DNA from: Carboxylicivirga agarovorans
Lineage (GTDB): Bacteria > Bacteroidota > Bacteroidia > Bacteroidales > Marinilabiliaceae
Length of the DNA stretch: 64,000 nucleotides
NCBI RefSeq assembly: GCF_050589845.1
Contig: NZ_JBNGPA010000006.1
Location: 216,322 to 280,321, forward strand
Direction: 5' to 3'
Positions 44,212 to 53,294 of the stretch are shown here, piece after piece. Position 1 is the first letter of the stretch; each line of letters begins with the position of its first letter. Both the position numbers and the translations under genes were made by a program. The notes under the pieces were generated by a model. It had not been told where the DNA came from. It made no database searches and saw only the letters and a list, made by a program, of their open reading frames with translations.

Positions 44212-45543
44212 TTAGTACTTTCTTTTTAACTCTGCCCCTCTGAAATAATGCATTAAGATAGCATTATAATCGTAACCTTTGGCTCCCATTACAGCAGCAC
44301 CAATCTGACATAAACCTACTCCGTGTCCCCAACCTGCACCTTTAAGGGTAAAACTAACTTCCCCGTTAGTTTCTGACTTTTCTACGATAAATGCCGAGCT
44401 ATACAGGTGCGATTCAGACAAGGCTTTACGGATCTCCAGCTCTTTTCCGATTGTTAAGGTCTTTTTATCTCCTATGATCTTTAACTCAATTAAACGCCCC
44501 GAATCACCTCTTTTAACAGGCACCATATCCTGAATAAGACCAAAGTCAAAGCCTGTTCGTTTTTTCAACAGCTCACTCACCTCCTGTTGTGTATACTTAA
44601 CTTCCCAGCGGTAGAAATCATTCGTTTCCTGGTCATAATCATTCAATACCTGGCTCAAGACCTCTTTATCATCGGTATTACAGAAGGCATCAGGACTTCC
44701 AAGCATCCATTTTTCAGCACTGGCCTCGTTCACCAGGTTGGTATCAAAGCCTTGCGGATTGACATCATTATCAGCAAATGCCTGTAAATAGGGGTGATTA
44801 ACAGGCTCCCACACATTCTCAAACTTCTCAACCATGCCACCACAACATTTTGAGAAACGTGCATCACAAATTGCTTCACCGTTCATCAACACCTGACCAT
44901 GGGTTGCCATTACAGCTTCTTCCACCTCTGTTGTTGTTGATCGGGTTATCCCCTGGTAACGCTGACAATGATCGTCGGCACACACATCAAAGTTAATATG
45001 ATCTTCACGATCGTACCATTTGATAAATTTGTCATCCGACTCAAATACCGACTGGTATGAATTATCAGCTTTCTGCAGTGACTGGTTCTTTTCAATTTGC
45101 GCCAGCAACCAGCTACGCGAAATAACAGCATGAGCTTTTAATAACTCCAGGGATGATGTGGCACTCATTTCAGAAGAAATAACACTCATCAGGTAATCTT
45201 CGACCGGCAACACATTAATAGCTGTTATCTTCTCATTCTCGATCAGGAGCTTTAAGCCCCCCTTGAACGATTGATCTTCATCCCGTTCCCAGTGAAAATT
45301 AATCCCAATGGTTACATCATGAAGCGTAAAAAAAGAATCAGCATCCAGAGGTTCAATAAGCGCACCCGACGGAAGGCTTATCTTCTCTTTACCGTCACTC
45401 AACTCAAGGCCTCCATTGACACGAACAGCTTTATACTTTCCTTTCAGATTAATACCTGCACTTGTTACATATGCCCCTGCCAGGGTAAATTCTATGTATT
45501 CTTTAAACTGAATACCTACATGTATAACCGGGGTTTTTTCCAT
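44212..45543 (-). CDS. SpoIID/LytB-domain protein without a signal peptide
   Basis: A 443-residue protein whose core matches SpoIID: INVLPVEDYLMSVISSEMSATSSLELLKAHAVISRSW and the C-terminal GAGWGHGVGLCQIGAAVMG followed by YNAILMHYFRGAEL. SpoIID relatives are lytic transglycosylases that act on denuded murein glycan strands. The N-terminus (MEKTPVIHVGIQFKEYIEF) has no hydrophobic signal and no plausible upstream start gives one, so the protein looks cytoplasmic. It could then act on imported glycan fragments. It lies 79 bases before the permease gene. Confidence 0.86.
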   Translation of the reverse strand: MEKTPVIHVGIQFKEYIEFTLAGAYVTSAGINLKGKYKAVRVNGGLELSDGKEKISLPSGALIEPLDADSFFTLHDVTIGINFHWERDEDQSFKGGLKLLIENEKITAINVLPVEDYLMSVISSEMSATSSLELLKAHAVISRSWLLAQIEKNQSLQKADNSYQSVFESDDKFIKWYDREDHINFDVCADDHCQRYQGITRSTTTEVEEAVMATHGQVLMNGEAICDARFSKCCGGMVEKFENVWEPVNHPYLQAFADNDVNPQGFDTNLVNEASAEKWMLGSPDAFCNTDDKEVLSQVLNDYDQETNDFYRWEVKYTQQEVSELLKKRTGFDFGLIQDMVPVKRGDSGRLIELKIIGDKKTLTIGKELEIRKALSESHLYSSAFIVEKSETNGEVSFTLKGAGWGHGVGLCQIGAAVMGAKGYDYNAILMHYFRGAELKRKY

Positions 45544-45606
45544 GATATTTAATTTAGTCCGAAGTCCGGTTAACGGAATCCGATCTGATTTTGCACTTCT
45601 TAATTC

Positions 45607-46512
45607 TTACTTTAATTTCTTTTCGTATCTCCAAAATACCCTATCGACAACAGCATTACTATGCCATGAGTAAAAGTCAATGGGTCCAACCCATGGAATA
45701 ATGGAGTGCGATAAGCCCATATCTTTCATATCCTGCAGGCATCGCTTTAATAAAATGGCCCCCATGCCCTTACCTCGCAAGTCGGGATGCGTTCCCATCG
45801 GACCAAACCAGCCAGTTCCTTTATTATTGGCATTATGTGCCGAAAAAGCTTTTACCTCACCATTTAACAAGGCAATATGAATGGATGGCTGATCGTCTTT
45901 AAAAGCCATCTCCACCTCGTTGCTCCACAATAACCAATCGTCTTTAATAAAATCCAGAATAGCCTGTTTATCCTCGGGCCTCGCGCGACGTACCTCTATA
46001 TTGTCAGCTTTAAGAGCTGTTTCTTTAGCGCTCATATCCCAATCCTGGTTTAAGTCAACCAAGAGGTTGGAGGTATCACCAAAACGCTCAAAACCCTTAC
46101 GCATAGCCCAACACAACGCGGGTGTATAGCGCGGATCAATACCAGGCATAAAGTAGTTTAAAGGCACATCACAGATGCGCACCACATCAGCTTCATTCTG
46201 TTTAAAAATAGCTTCAAGCTTTTCAAACATGGCAGATGCAATTCCCTGACGTCGGTATGTTTCATCAACAGCCATCAGTTTGATATAAGCGTAACGCGTG
46301 CCTCTGATATCACGCATCACACCTTGCATAAAGCCAATGATCTCATCCTTATCCTTACAAACAAAAGTTGCTTCAGGCATCCAGTAAGGATCGCCTTCCA
46401 ACTTTTCTTGCAGGATGCTTTCGGTAATACTGTCGTATTGCCAACTGGCATTTAAAAAAGCAGTTAAGCGCGACAGGTCTTTTGACTGATATTGGGTAAT
46501 CGGGTATTTCAT
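45607..46512 (-). CDS. GNAT-family N-acetyltransferase with two GNAT domains
   Basis: A 301-residue protein with two acetyltransferase folds. The first (about 1-150) has LMAVDETYRRQGIASAMFEKLEAIF, an intact acetyl-CoA loop. The second (about 160-300) has MGTHPDLRGKGMGAILLKRCL, also intact. The acceptor is unknown; an amino sugar, peptide amine or antibiotic-like compound are possible. It sits between SpoIID and DUF4922 genes in the amidase operon, which suggests a murein-derived substrate. Confidence 0.83.
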   Translation of the reverse strand: MKYPITQYQSKDLSRLTAFLNASWQYDSITESILQEKLEGDPYWMPEATFVCKDKDEIIGFMQGVMRDIRGTRYAYIKLMAVDETYRRQGIASAMFEKLEAIFKQNEADVVRICDVPLNYFMPGIDPRYTPALCWAMRKGFERFGDTSNLLVDLNQDWDMSAKETALKADNIEVRRARPEDKQAILDFIKDDWLLWSNEVEMAFKDDQPSIHIALLNGEVKAFSAHNANNKGTGWFGPMGTHPDLRGKGMGAILLKRCLQDMKDMGLSHSIIPWVGPIDFYSWHSNAVVDRVFWRYEKKLK

Positions 46513-46598
46513 AAATAAGATCGCTTCTTGATTTAAGGTTTATCTCTCAGTATCTCTTTTATCTATAGGTTCTCTTTAACAGGGGAATTACAACCTGC

Positions 46599-47534
46599 CT
46601 ATAAAAGCTCTTTTAAAAGCTGCAGGCAATCATTTTCATCCATACAAACCTGGTGTAGAATATCGGCCACATCACCGGCACTTATCTTCTCAAAATCCTC
46701 TGGACGCGGTGTAATAAAAACACCTCCCATATCAACTGATGCCGGGCTGATCAATATCTGCTCATCTCCCTCAGCAAAATAACATGCAGGACGGTGTAAT
46801 ATACGCGGAAATACATGTATCACATATTCATCCGCCTCATAGTAAGCCAGTACATTTAACATGGGCTCCACTTCCTCCTTCTGTTTTGCCCACAATAAGC
46901 CGTGCAGGTTTCTGAACAACTTTGTTATTGATTCTGCATCGACACCGGCAAAAGTAACAACACCCCTATGGTAGCCTTTCCAGTTATAGATCTTCACATT
47001 ATCCCGCTCCTCGATCAACTGTGCAAAAGTTTCATTCCTGAAGTCTTCTTCAACCGGCATAAATCCTTTTATACCAGCCTGAAAATGGAAGTGATCAGGT
47101 GCCGAAGCACCGCACTTTGGTCCGTTATAAAACAAGGTAAACTCATCCAGTTCTTTTGCCAGCTTTAACATGGATGGAAAATAAGGCTCGATCAGCTGCA
47201 GGGTATGCTCCTGATGCGGGATAGTCAGGTGCTCCGGAAAAATCGGAAATGGATTAATCAGGATGGTGTAATCATCTGTATCAATCCCATCCTGTTCGGC
47301 CGGGCGATTTTTCTCGCAAAGAAAACAAGGGCGTTCCTGTATAGATTTGGCATCAACCTTAGCTGCTGAAGAGCGCATGCGTTCAGGATTGAACTGAACC
47401 TTTACTTCTGCGCCTCCATCAAGCGCTACACTCTTGTTCTTTACCTTCTGCAAACCTGCATAATTAGCAGTGGCCAGACTCCAATTTTGAATCTGGCCTT
47501 GTATTAGTTTTTTGGTTTTGAGAGAAATATTCAT
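46599..47534 (-). CDS. DUF4922 / HIT-GalT-like nucleotidyltransferase or phosphorylase
   Basis: About 311 residues when started at MNISLKTKKLIQGQ (47534); the open frame extends 54 bases further but adds no conserved sequence. It has a zinc-like CFLCEKNR near residue 75, INPFPIFPEHLTIPH and the nucleophile motif DHFHFQAG (HxHxQ) shared by GalT and GDP-hexose phosphorylases of the HIT superfamily. The sugar nucleotide is unknown. Such genes often accompany the glycosyltransferase and amidase found next to it; this is recalled, not tested. Confidence 0.8.
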   Translation of the reverse strand: MNISLKTKKLIQGQIQNWSLATANYAGLQKVKNKSVALDGGAEVKVQFNPERMRSSAAKVDAKSIQERPCFLCEKNRPAEQDGIDTDDYTILINPFPIFPEHLTIPHQEHTLQLIEPYFPSMLKLAKELDEFTLFYNGPKCGASAPDHFHFQAGIKGFMPVEEDFRNETFAQLIEERDNVKIYNWKGYHRGVVTFAGVDAESITKLFRNLHGLLWAKQKEEVEPMLNVLAYYEADEYVIHVFPRILHRPACYFAEGDEQILISPASVDMGGVFITPRPEDFEKISAGDVADILHQVCMDENDCLQLLKELL

Positions 47535-47711
47535 TTTATCGGATATGACTAGTGAGTAGTGAGACAAGAGTAGTGAGATCATATACATACTTCACGGCTA
47601 TCGTGCCAATCCTTTCGCATGGTGATATAATACATTTCACGCGGAGGAATTTGTACGGCATCGTATGCATTCTCTTCTCTCACCGCTTTCTTCTCACTTC
47701 TACATTAAGAC

Positions 47712-49166
47712 TTAGCTATTCTTTACAACCTGTTTGCGTGCTTTGAACTCCATGGTACGGATTTTATCCTTGTAGAAGTTATGCGCATTCATCTTATTGA
47801 TATCCAGGGAAGCATCTGAGTTATCGTCCCATCGGCGACACAGATATAATGGATCATAGATACGTCCGATCTGATAATTGCGGCTGATATTCAAACCCAG
47901 AGCATAATCTTCACCATAACTGGTATTGGGTACTTTTACATCGCGTAATACCGGTGTGTAAAATGCACGTGGTGCTCCCAGGCCGTTAATACGTAAGGCA
48001 TTGTTACGTCCATTTTCCGGTGTCCACTCTTTATGGTCAATTAGGCCGGGAGGAATCTCCTCCAGTTTGAAGTTCACCATCTGGTAACTTCCCACTACCA
48101 TGGCACAATTTTGCTCATAAAAAGCTTTTACAACACGCTCAATGACAGTTTCATCGATATATAGATCATCACTATCCAGCTGAATAGCAAATTTACCACA
48201 ACGCTCATCTGCTACCGCTGCATTCCAGCAACCACCAATTCCCAGATCATCACGCTCAGGGATAATATGAATCAATCGCTCATCATTAAATGAACGGATA
48301 ATCTCAGATGTTTTGTCTGTTGAATGGTTATCAACAATAATCAGGTTAAAAGCAAAGTCTGTCTTTTGTTTTAAGACTGACTCTATGGCATCACCAATTG
48401 TTTTTTCGCGGTTACGAACCGGGATAATAACAGATGCTTCAACAGGAAAGTCAGATTCAGTAAACTCAATCTTTGCAAATTCAGGCTTCAGGTAAGCACC
48501 AACAGCCTTCAGGTGAGCCGTACATGCTACTTCCATTTCAATCTGACGATCACGATTACGAGGATCAACATAGTCGAACATTTTCTCACCCGACTTACGC
48601 GTATCCATTTCCACTTCAGTATATAACAGTTCAGGCAAGTGCATTAATTCGTAAGCTTGCGAAACGCGCAAACGTAAATCGTACAACGCCGCATGCTTGT
48701 AATCAGCATCCATTGCCTCTACGGCAGCTTTCAATGCTTCCGCTTTATAGAGTAATAAAGAGCCAAAGTTAAAGTCATCGCGTAAACTACCTTCCTGGTA
48801 TTCAATTACAGGATGAGAAGACAATTTACCTTCTTTCTTCTCGTAATAATCGGCATAAACCATCCCTGCACCGGCATCGTTACAACAGCGTGCCATACGC
48901 TCAAGAGCATTCATTCCAATGTTTAAAGCCATCGCCTTGGTATACACTACCACAAACTCACCAGTAATCTCAGCAAGAAGTGTTTTCCATGTTTGTGTTG
49001 CATCCAGTCCTCCTTCGGCTACAATTACTTTAGCGCCTTCTACTTCCACTGCTTCTTTAGCAACAACAATAATGTTTGTTGCTTTCTCCCCTTGAAATGC
49101 CTCAATTGTTGGCTTTAATTCTTCCTTATTAGAATAAGGCAGAATACAAGTTAATTTTTCACCCAT
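47712..49166 (-). CDS. Family 2 glycosyltransferase with duplicated N-terminal domain
   Basis: A 484-residue protein. The C-terminal half (about 240-484) is a GT2 domain: ASVIIPVRNREKTIGDAIES, LIIVDNHSTDKTSEIIRSF and the metal-binding IQLDSDDLYID. The N-terminal half (TCILPYSNKEELKPTIEAF, then VVYTKAMALNIG and MVYADYYEKKEGK) appears to be a second, degenerate GT-A-like domain. It has no membrane segment. Donor and acceptor are unknown. It lies 39 bases behind the amidase gene and 177 bases before DUF4922, a gap with short AGTGAG repeats. Confidence 0.85.
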   Translation of the reverse strand: MGEKLTCILPYSNKEELKPTIEAFQGEKATNIIVVAKEAVEVEGAKVIVAEGGLDATQTWKTLLAEITGEFVVVYTKAMALNIGMNALERMARCCNDAGAGMVYADYYEKKEGKLSSHPVIEYQEGSLRDDFNFGSLLLYKAEALKAAVEAMDADYKHAALYDLRLRVSQAYELMHLPELLYTEVEMDTRKSGEKMFDYVDPRNRDRQIEMEVACTAHLKAVGAYLKPEFAKIEFTESDFPVEASVIIPVRNREKTIGDAIESVLKQKTDFAFNLIIVDNHSTDKTSEIIRSFNDERLIHIIPERDDLGIGGCWNAAVADERCGKFAIQLDSDDLYIDETVIERVVKAFYEQNCAMVVGSYQMVNFKLEEIPPGLIDHKEWTPENGRNNALRINGLGAPRAFYTPVLRDVKVPNTSYGEDYALGLNISRNYQIGRIYDPLYLCRRWDDNSDASLDINKMNAHNFYKDKIRTMEFKARKQVVKNS

Positions 49167-49205
49167 CGTATTTTTGATTTAGTCTTTATGTTTTATTGCT
49201 ATTCA

Positions 49206-52200
49206 TTAGTCTTTAAAGAAAAAGGTCAGGATCTGCTTCATCAATTTATCCCGCTCTTTCTCATTCATAACTGTCTCAAAGGGAAAGCCCAGTATCACAG
49301 TTTTATATTCACCATTATAAAGTGTCCCGGCACTCACATTATTTTCGCTGTAACGAAATGCTGTCACTGCATTAATTCCAACAGGCTCAATGCCATCAGG
49401 TGCTTCAACCGTATAATACTCCTGACTATGACTGGTATTAAACTCAAATTGCCCTTTAAAAACAGGAGCAGCATAATCGGTCGAACAGACGCTCCCTTTT
49501 TTAACAGCATGATTGGTACGCCACTTAAATCGCAACACATCAGCTGCAAAATCATTAGCCAGGGTATCATTGTTGAGTTTTATATCTGATCCAACATAAG
49601 CACCACTCATAAACACACGCTGCTTATTGGCTGTTAACCGCTTAATTTTATTCATAAAAGCAGTGGTATAAATCTTATACTTTGGGGCATTTCCCTTGTA
49701 TGACACACTAGTCTTTTCTTCTCCCAATATGATATCGACAGCTTTAAAGGACGATGCATCAAAACCGGCCGACTCAAACACTTCATCACTTACAGAAATA
49801 AATGAATAACCTGCCTTCAATATGGCCTGGCCATGTATCATAACATTATCCCTGCTATTACCTTTAATAATATTGCCTTCTTCATTGGCATAACTAGCTC
49901 CCCAACCCGGACTGTCATCATCCAGCCATGGTGACTGACGGTTAAAATCATATTGATTCCCGGTATAGGCATACTCATATTTATCAGGCACACCCTCATC
50001 GTCCCACCATGCTACACCAGCAAAATCGCCTTCATCAACAAAGGCCGGCGCGCTAATACGATCAAAAGCGTTCACCACCAATACCTTTTCAGCTTTCTTC
50101 GTTGCAATTCCTATTGACAGAACTTCACTGTCAAAACTTTCACCACCTTCGTTTATAGCTGTTACTTTAAAGCTTAGTATTTGACCTTTTTTAATCTTAG
50201 GTAGTTCGTATGTTGTTCCCTGCACAACAGTTCCGTTGTCAAAACCATTGTTTCCAATTCGTGTATATACCTTATACTTTGAAGGAACAGCCGTAGCTTC
50301 CAAAGAGTCCATAACCGGCTGCCAGATTAACTGATAACCTTTTTTAGTTTCCGTTAGTCCCAAATGATCCACCGGCAAAGGCTGAACCACATAATCACGT
50401 CCCTCCTGGTAAGCCTGGAACTTTAGTATACCTTTATAGATAGCGCGACTGACATCGAAACGAAAGTGCGGGTCCAGTCCGAACTTCATGTCGGCTAAAT
50501 TCTGATGAGATAATAATTCAAGCAACATCGTAGGCACATTTGGTCTCCATGCCTCTGAGTATTGTTTATCCCACATACCACGCCGTGTCCATTTTTCATT
50601 ATATAAGGCACGGATATCATCTACGATTTGTGTTTGAATAACATCTGTTAAATCACGACTGGCCAGTTTTGATTGTCCATTCGGAAACACGCCACTATCC
50701 CGTTCAGCACTGTAAATACCCAATGTACCGATTATCGAATCATTGGGTGTAACACCAGCATCAGTATGAAAAGCAAACGCCAGATCAATCGGAATTTTAA
50801 GTCCTTCAACTTCTCTGTCTTTAGTTGGTCCGTTTGGTGCGCCCATCAGGTAGTCAACCCACTCACCCCTGCTCTGATAATCATCGTTGTAGTCATTCTT
50901 TTCATCATTCAGACTATATACTAATGTATCAGGCATTCCTGCATATTGTAACCAATAACGGCCAGCCTCCATAAATCGTGGTCGTTGCGAAGTTTTCCAT
51001 GTAAACTCATCCGGATCAACTGACACGGCCTCTTTCTTTTGGGCACCGGTATTATTTAAAGACCACTGATTTGGCATAATCTCATTGGAAGGACGACGAG
51101 CAACATTGCCCATTCCGCCACCAATTTTAACAGCGTCAAGCGAAACTTGACCAACTCCTGACACTTCAACCCGGGATTCTTTTCCATCATTAAACAGATA
51201 AGTACCAAGGTACACCCATGTACCTCCTCCCATTTGTTGATTGATAATATACGAACTCGTGCCTCCACTATGATGAATGGTATAAGTCACCTTATCTGAA
51301 TTTGCCTCGTCCTGCTGATAGGATACATATATAGCATATTCACCCTTATCTTTTATTAAAGGTATATAGTCGGCCACTTTACCTTTGGCATCGCTTATCA
51401 ATAATGATGTACCCAGCATAAAAGGATTATCACCAGCAAAGAGTGTATCTTTAAATATAAAGCCGTTTTTTGATGTGCTGTTTATTTTCTTCTTAAGAAC
51501 CAGCCGGCCCCCTTCAGATGACCAGTCATTATCAACAATAATTTCACTGATCGAAAAACATCGCTCACGTGGAATATAGGTCACAGCACCTGCATTCTCA
51601 AGCATTGGTGCAATATATGGTAACACATAAACCATTGGTGAAATATCTTCAACAGACCCAAATAAGCGTGCCCGTTGCCACTCCCAACGATCCAGCTTAG
51701 ACTCGTAATACCACCCATGACTGTGCCATAACGCCAAATGACTTCCACTTAATCCTTTTGGGTAATCATCCTGCTCTTTTCGTTTTATGTGATATGATTT
51801 CTCTTGAGCGTATATACGTTCAGTATCAAGAGCTTCACTATCATTAAATACATTCGGTATTAATGATGATAATTCATAGGAGTTCGTGTAAGCTAAAACA
51901 CCATAATTCGGGAAGCTGTCTTTTTGGTACTCCAGTATACTGTTAATAAAAGTATCAAGTATATCATTTCGCCACGGAATATACGACAACGGTTTATTGA
52001 AGTAATAAGAAAGCACTTTCCGCGATTCATCTATTTTCACAGAATCAAGGCGAATTGCACCAACATGTCCCCACTCCTCAAGAGGATTATTCCATTTCTC
52101 CGCAAAATCACTTAAATTGTTATCCAGTTTATTCAGATTGTACGACTGGGCATTAACAACGGAGGAGAAAAGTACTGTAATAAACAGCACACAGATAATA

Positions 52201-52220
52201 TTTATTAATCGTGCATTCAT
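49206..52220 (-). CDS. Large secreted N-acetylmuramoyl-L-alanine amidase (often called xanthan lyase)
   Basis: A 1004-residue secreted enzyme (signal MNARLINIICVLFITVLFSSVVNAQ; the start at 52220 places the signal first, although the frame opens earlier). An amidase_3-like catalytic domain is split by an inserted beta domain. The pieces are LALWHSHGWYYES (zinc His166), PRERCFS, the zinc His of LAFAFHTDAGVTP, and the catalytic Glu in MLLELLSHQN. A fibronectin III-like domain (about 635-720) and a C-terminal ThuA/DJ-like region follow. Homologues are often annotated as xanthan lyase. It heads the leftward operon to 41160. Confidence 0.82.
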   Translation of the reverse strand: MNARLINIICVLFITVLFSSVVNAQSYNLNKLDNNLSDFAEKWNNPLEEWGHVGAIRLDSVKIDESRKVLSYYFNKPLSYIPWRNDILDTFINSILEYQKDSFPNYGVLAYTNSYELSSLIPNVFNDSEALDTERIYAQEKSYHIKRKEQDDYPKGLSGSHLALWHSHGWYYESKLDRWEWQRARLFGSVEDISPMVYVLPYIAPMLENAGAVTYIPRERCFSISEIIVDNDWSSEGGRLVLKKKINSTSKNGFIFKDTLFAGDNPFMLGTSLLISDAKGKVADYIPLIKDKGEYAIYVSYQQDEANSDKVTYTIHHSGGTSSYIINQQMGGGTWVYLGTYLFNDGKESRVEVSGVGQVSLDAVKIGGGMGNVARRPSNEIMPNQWSLNNTGAQKKEAVSVDPDEFTWKTSQRPRFMEAGRYWLQYAGMPDTLVYSLNDEKNDYNDDYQSRGEWVDYLMGAPNGPTKDREVEGLKIPIDLAFAFHTDAGVTPNDSIIGTLGIYSAERDSGVFPNGQSKLASRDLTDVIQTQIVDDIRALYNEKWTRRGMWDKQYSEAWRPNVPTMLLELLSHQNLADMKFGLDPHFRFDVSRAIYKGILKFQAYQEGRDYVVQPLPVDHLGLTETKKGYQLIWQPVMDSLEATAVPSKYKVYTRIGNNGFDNGTVVQGTTYELPKIKKGQILSFKVTAINEGGESFDSEVLSIGIATKKAEKVLVVNAFDRISAPAFVDEGDFAGVAWWDDEGVPDKYEYAYTGNQYDFNRQSPWLDDDSPGWGASYANEEGNIIKGNSRDNVMIHGQAILKAGYSFISVSDEVFESAGFDASSFKAVDIILGEEKTSVSYKGNAPKYKIYTTAFMNKIKRLTANKQRVFMSGAYVGSDIKLNNDTLANDFAADVLRFKWRTNHAVKKGSVCSTDYAAPVFKGQFEFNTSHSQEYYTVEAPDGIEPVGINAVTAFRYSENNVSAGTLYNGEYKTVILGFPFETVMNEKERDKLMKQILTFFFKD

Positions 52221-52253
52221 ATTAAACACAATAGCATCGTTAAAATGATGCTT

Positions 52254-52284
52254 CAAAAATAGGAAGTTTTTCACAAGATTCAAA
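52254..52284 (-). promoter_or_regulatory. Promoter for the amidase operon
   Basis: On the minus strand: TTTG (52281-52284), 19 bases, then TATTTTTG (52254-52261). It lies about 34 bases ahead of the amidase start at 52220, which also supports that start. Confidence 0.65.
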
Positions 52285-52287
52285 TTT

Positions 52288-52308
52288 TTGTCATACATCT
52301 TACGTATT
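52288..52308. promoter_or_regulatory. Candidate GntR operator C between amidase and murK promoters
   Basis: TTGTCATACATCTTAC, matching 14 of 16 positions of the element at 37854. It sits between the -33 boxes of the two divergent promoters. Confidence 0.5.
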
Positions 52309-52310
52309 AT

Positions 52311-52342
52311 TTTGAAATATGTCCGATTTATTTATACATTTG
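52311..52342 (+). promoter_or_regulatory. Promoter for murK-murQ
   Basis: TTTG (52311-52314), 20 bases, then TACATTTG (52335-52342), an exact fit to the phylum consensus. The start codon of the kinase is 108 bases downstream, leaving a leader of about 100 bases. Confidence 0.7.
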
Positions 52343-52426
52343 TAGCGTATTCAGTAAATACTAGCTTGTATATTATATTATTAAGAGAGTAATTATAGGG
52401 TATTACAATGAACTATTAAATATTTT

Positions 52427-52442
52427 AACACATATCATACAA
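52427..52442. promoter_or_regulatory. Candidate GntR operator E in the murK leader
   Basis: On the minus strand TTGTATGATATGTGTT, sharing TTGTATGAT with the site upstream of the gntR gene (54927). It ends 8 bases before the murK start codon. Confidence 0.4.
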
Positions 52443-52449
52443 GTACAAT

Positions 52450-53289
52450 ATGATACTAATTGCAGATAGCGGATCAACAAAAACAGAATGGTGTCTTACC
52501 TCCAATGGCAACATTGTTGGCAAATGTATTACTAAAGGTATCAATCCTTTTTACCAGTCTTCAGCCGACATCCTGCAAAATCTGAAAGAGGAATATACGT
52601 TAAATAATGCGAAGCCTCAAAAAATTTACTTTTATGGTGCCGGATGCGCCAATGAAGAGAAGAACAACATAGTTAAGAAAGCCTTAGTCGATTTTTTTGA
52701 TATAGATAAGGTTACGATTGCGAGTGACCTGACCGGTGCTGCACGATCATTATGTCAGAATAATGAAGGAATTGCCTGCATATTAGGAACAGGATCCAAC
52801 TCGTGCCTGTATGATGGAGAAAACCCCAGTCACAATGTTTCGCCTCTTGGATTTATCATAGGAGACGAAGGTAGCGGTGCCGTCCTTGGTAAAAAACTGA
52901 TAGGAGATATACTTAAAAATCAATTACCGGCAAGCGTAAAGGAGCTGTTTTTTAATAAATACAATACCAATCAGGCCGAGATACTTGATAACATTTACAA
53001 AAAGGCTTTCCCCAACAGGTATTTGGCACAGTACACTAAATTTTTGTCTGAAAATATCCACCTTAGAGAAATTGAGGAAATAGTATTACAGGCATTTAAT
53101 GAATTTATTACAAGAAACCTCCTGCAATATTCCAATGTGGAAGAATTACACATTCATTTTACAGGTAGTATAGCCTTTTACTTCAAGCCACAGCTTGAAA
53201 AGGCCTTAAAGAAGCACAATTTAAAATTAGGTACGATAAGTCAGGCTCCTATGGAAGGACTTGTTGACTATCATAACTCAGGAAATTAA
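52450..53289 (+). CDS. murK: BadF/BadG-family amino-sugar kinase, probable MurNAc/GlcNAc kinase
   Basis: A 279-residue ATP-dependent sugar kinase. ILIADSGSTKTEWCL is the phosphate-1 loop, YFYGAGCANEE and CILGTGSNSCLYDG follow, and GFIIGDEGSGAVLGKKL completes the ASKHA fold. The family includes GlcNAc kinases and the MurNAc kinase MurK described in Clostridium and Tannerella. It ends 5 bases before murQ, so MurNAc phosphorylation is the likely reaction and MurNAc-6-phosphate the product. No signal peptide. Confidence 0.9.
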   Translation: MILIADSGSTKTEWCLTSNGNIVGKCITKGINPFYQSSADILQNLKEEYTLNNAKPQKIYFYGAGCANEEKNNIVKKALVDFFDIDKVTIASDLTGAARSLCQNNEGIACILGTGSNSCLYDGENPSHNVSPLGFIIGDEGSGAVLGKKLIGDILKNQLPASVKELFFNKYNTNQAEILDNIYKKAFPNRYLAQYTKFLSENIHLREIEEIVLQAFNEFITRNLLQYSNVEELHIHFTGSIAFYFKPQLEKALKKHNLKLGTISQAPMEGLVDYHNSGN

Positions 53290-53294
53290 CAGGT

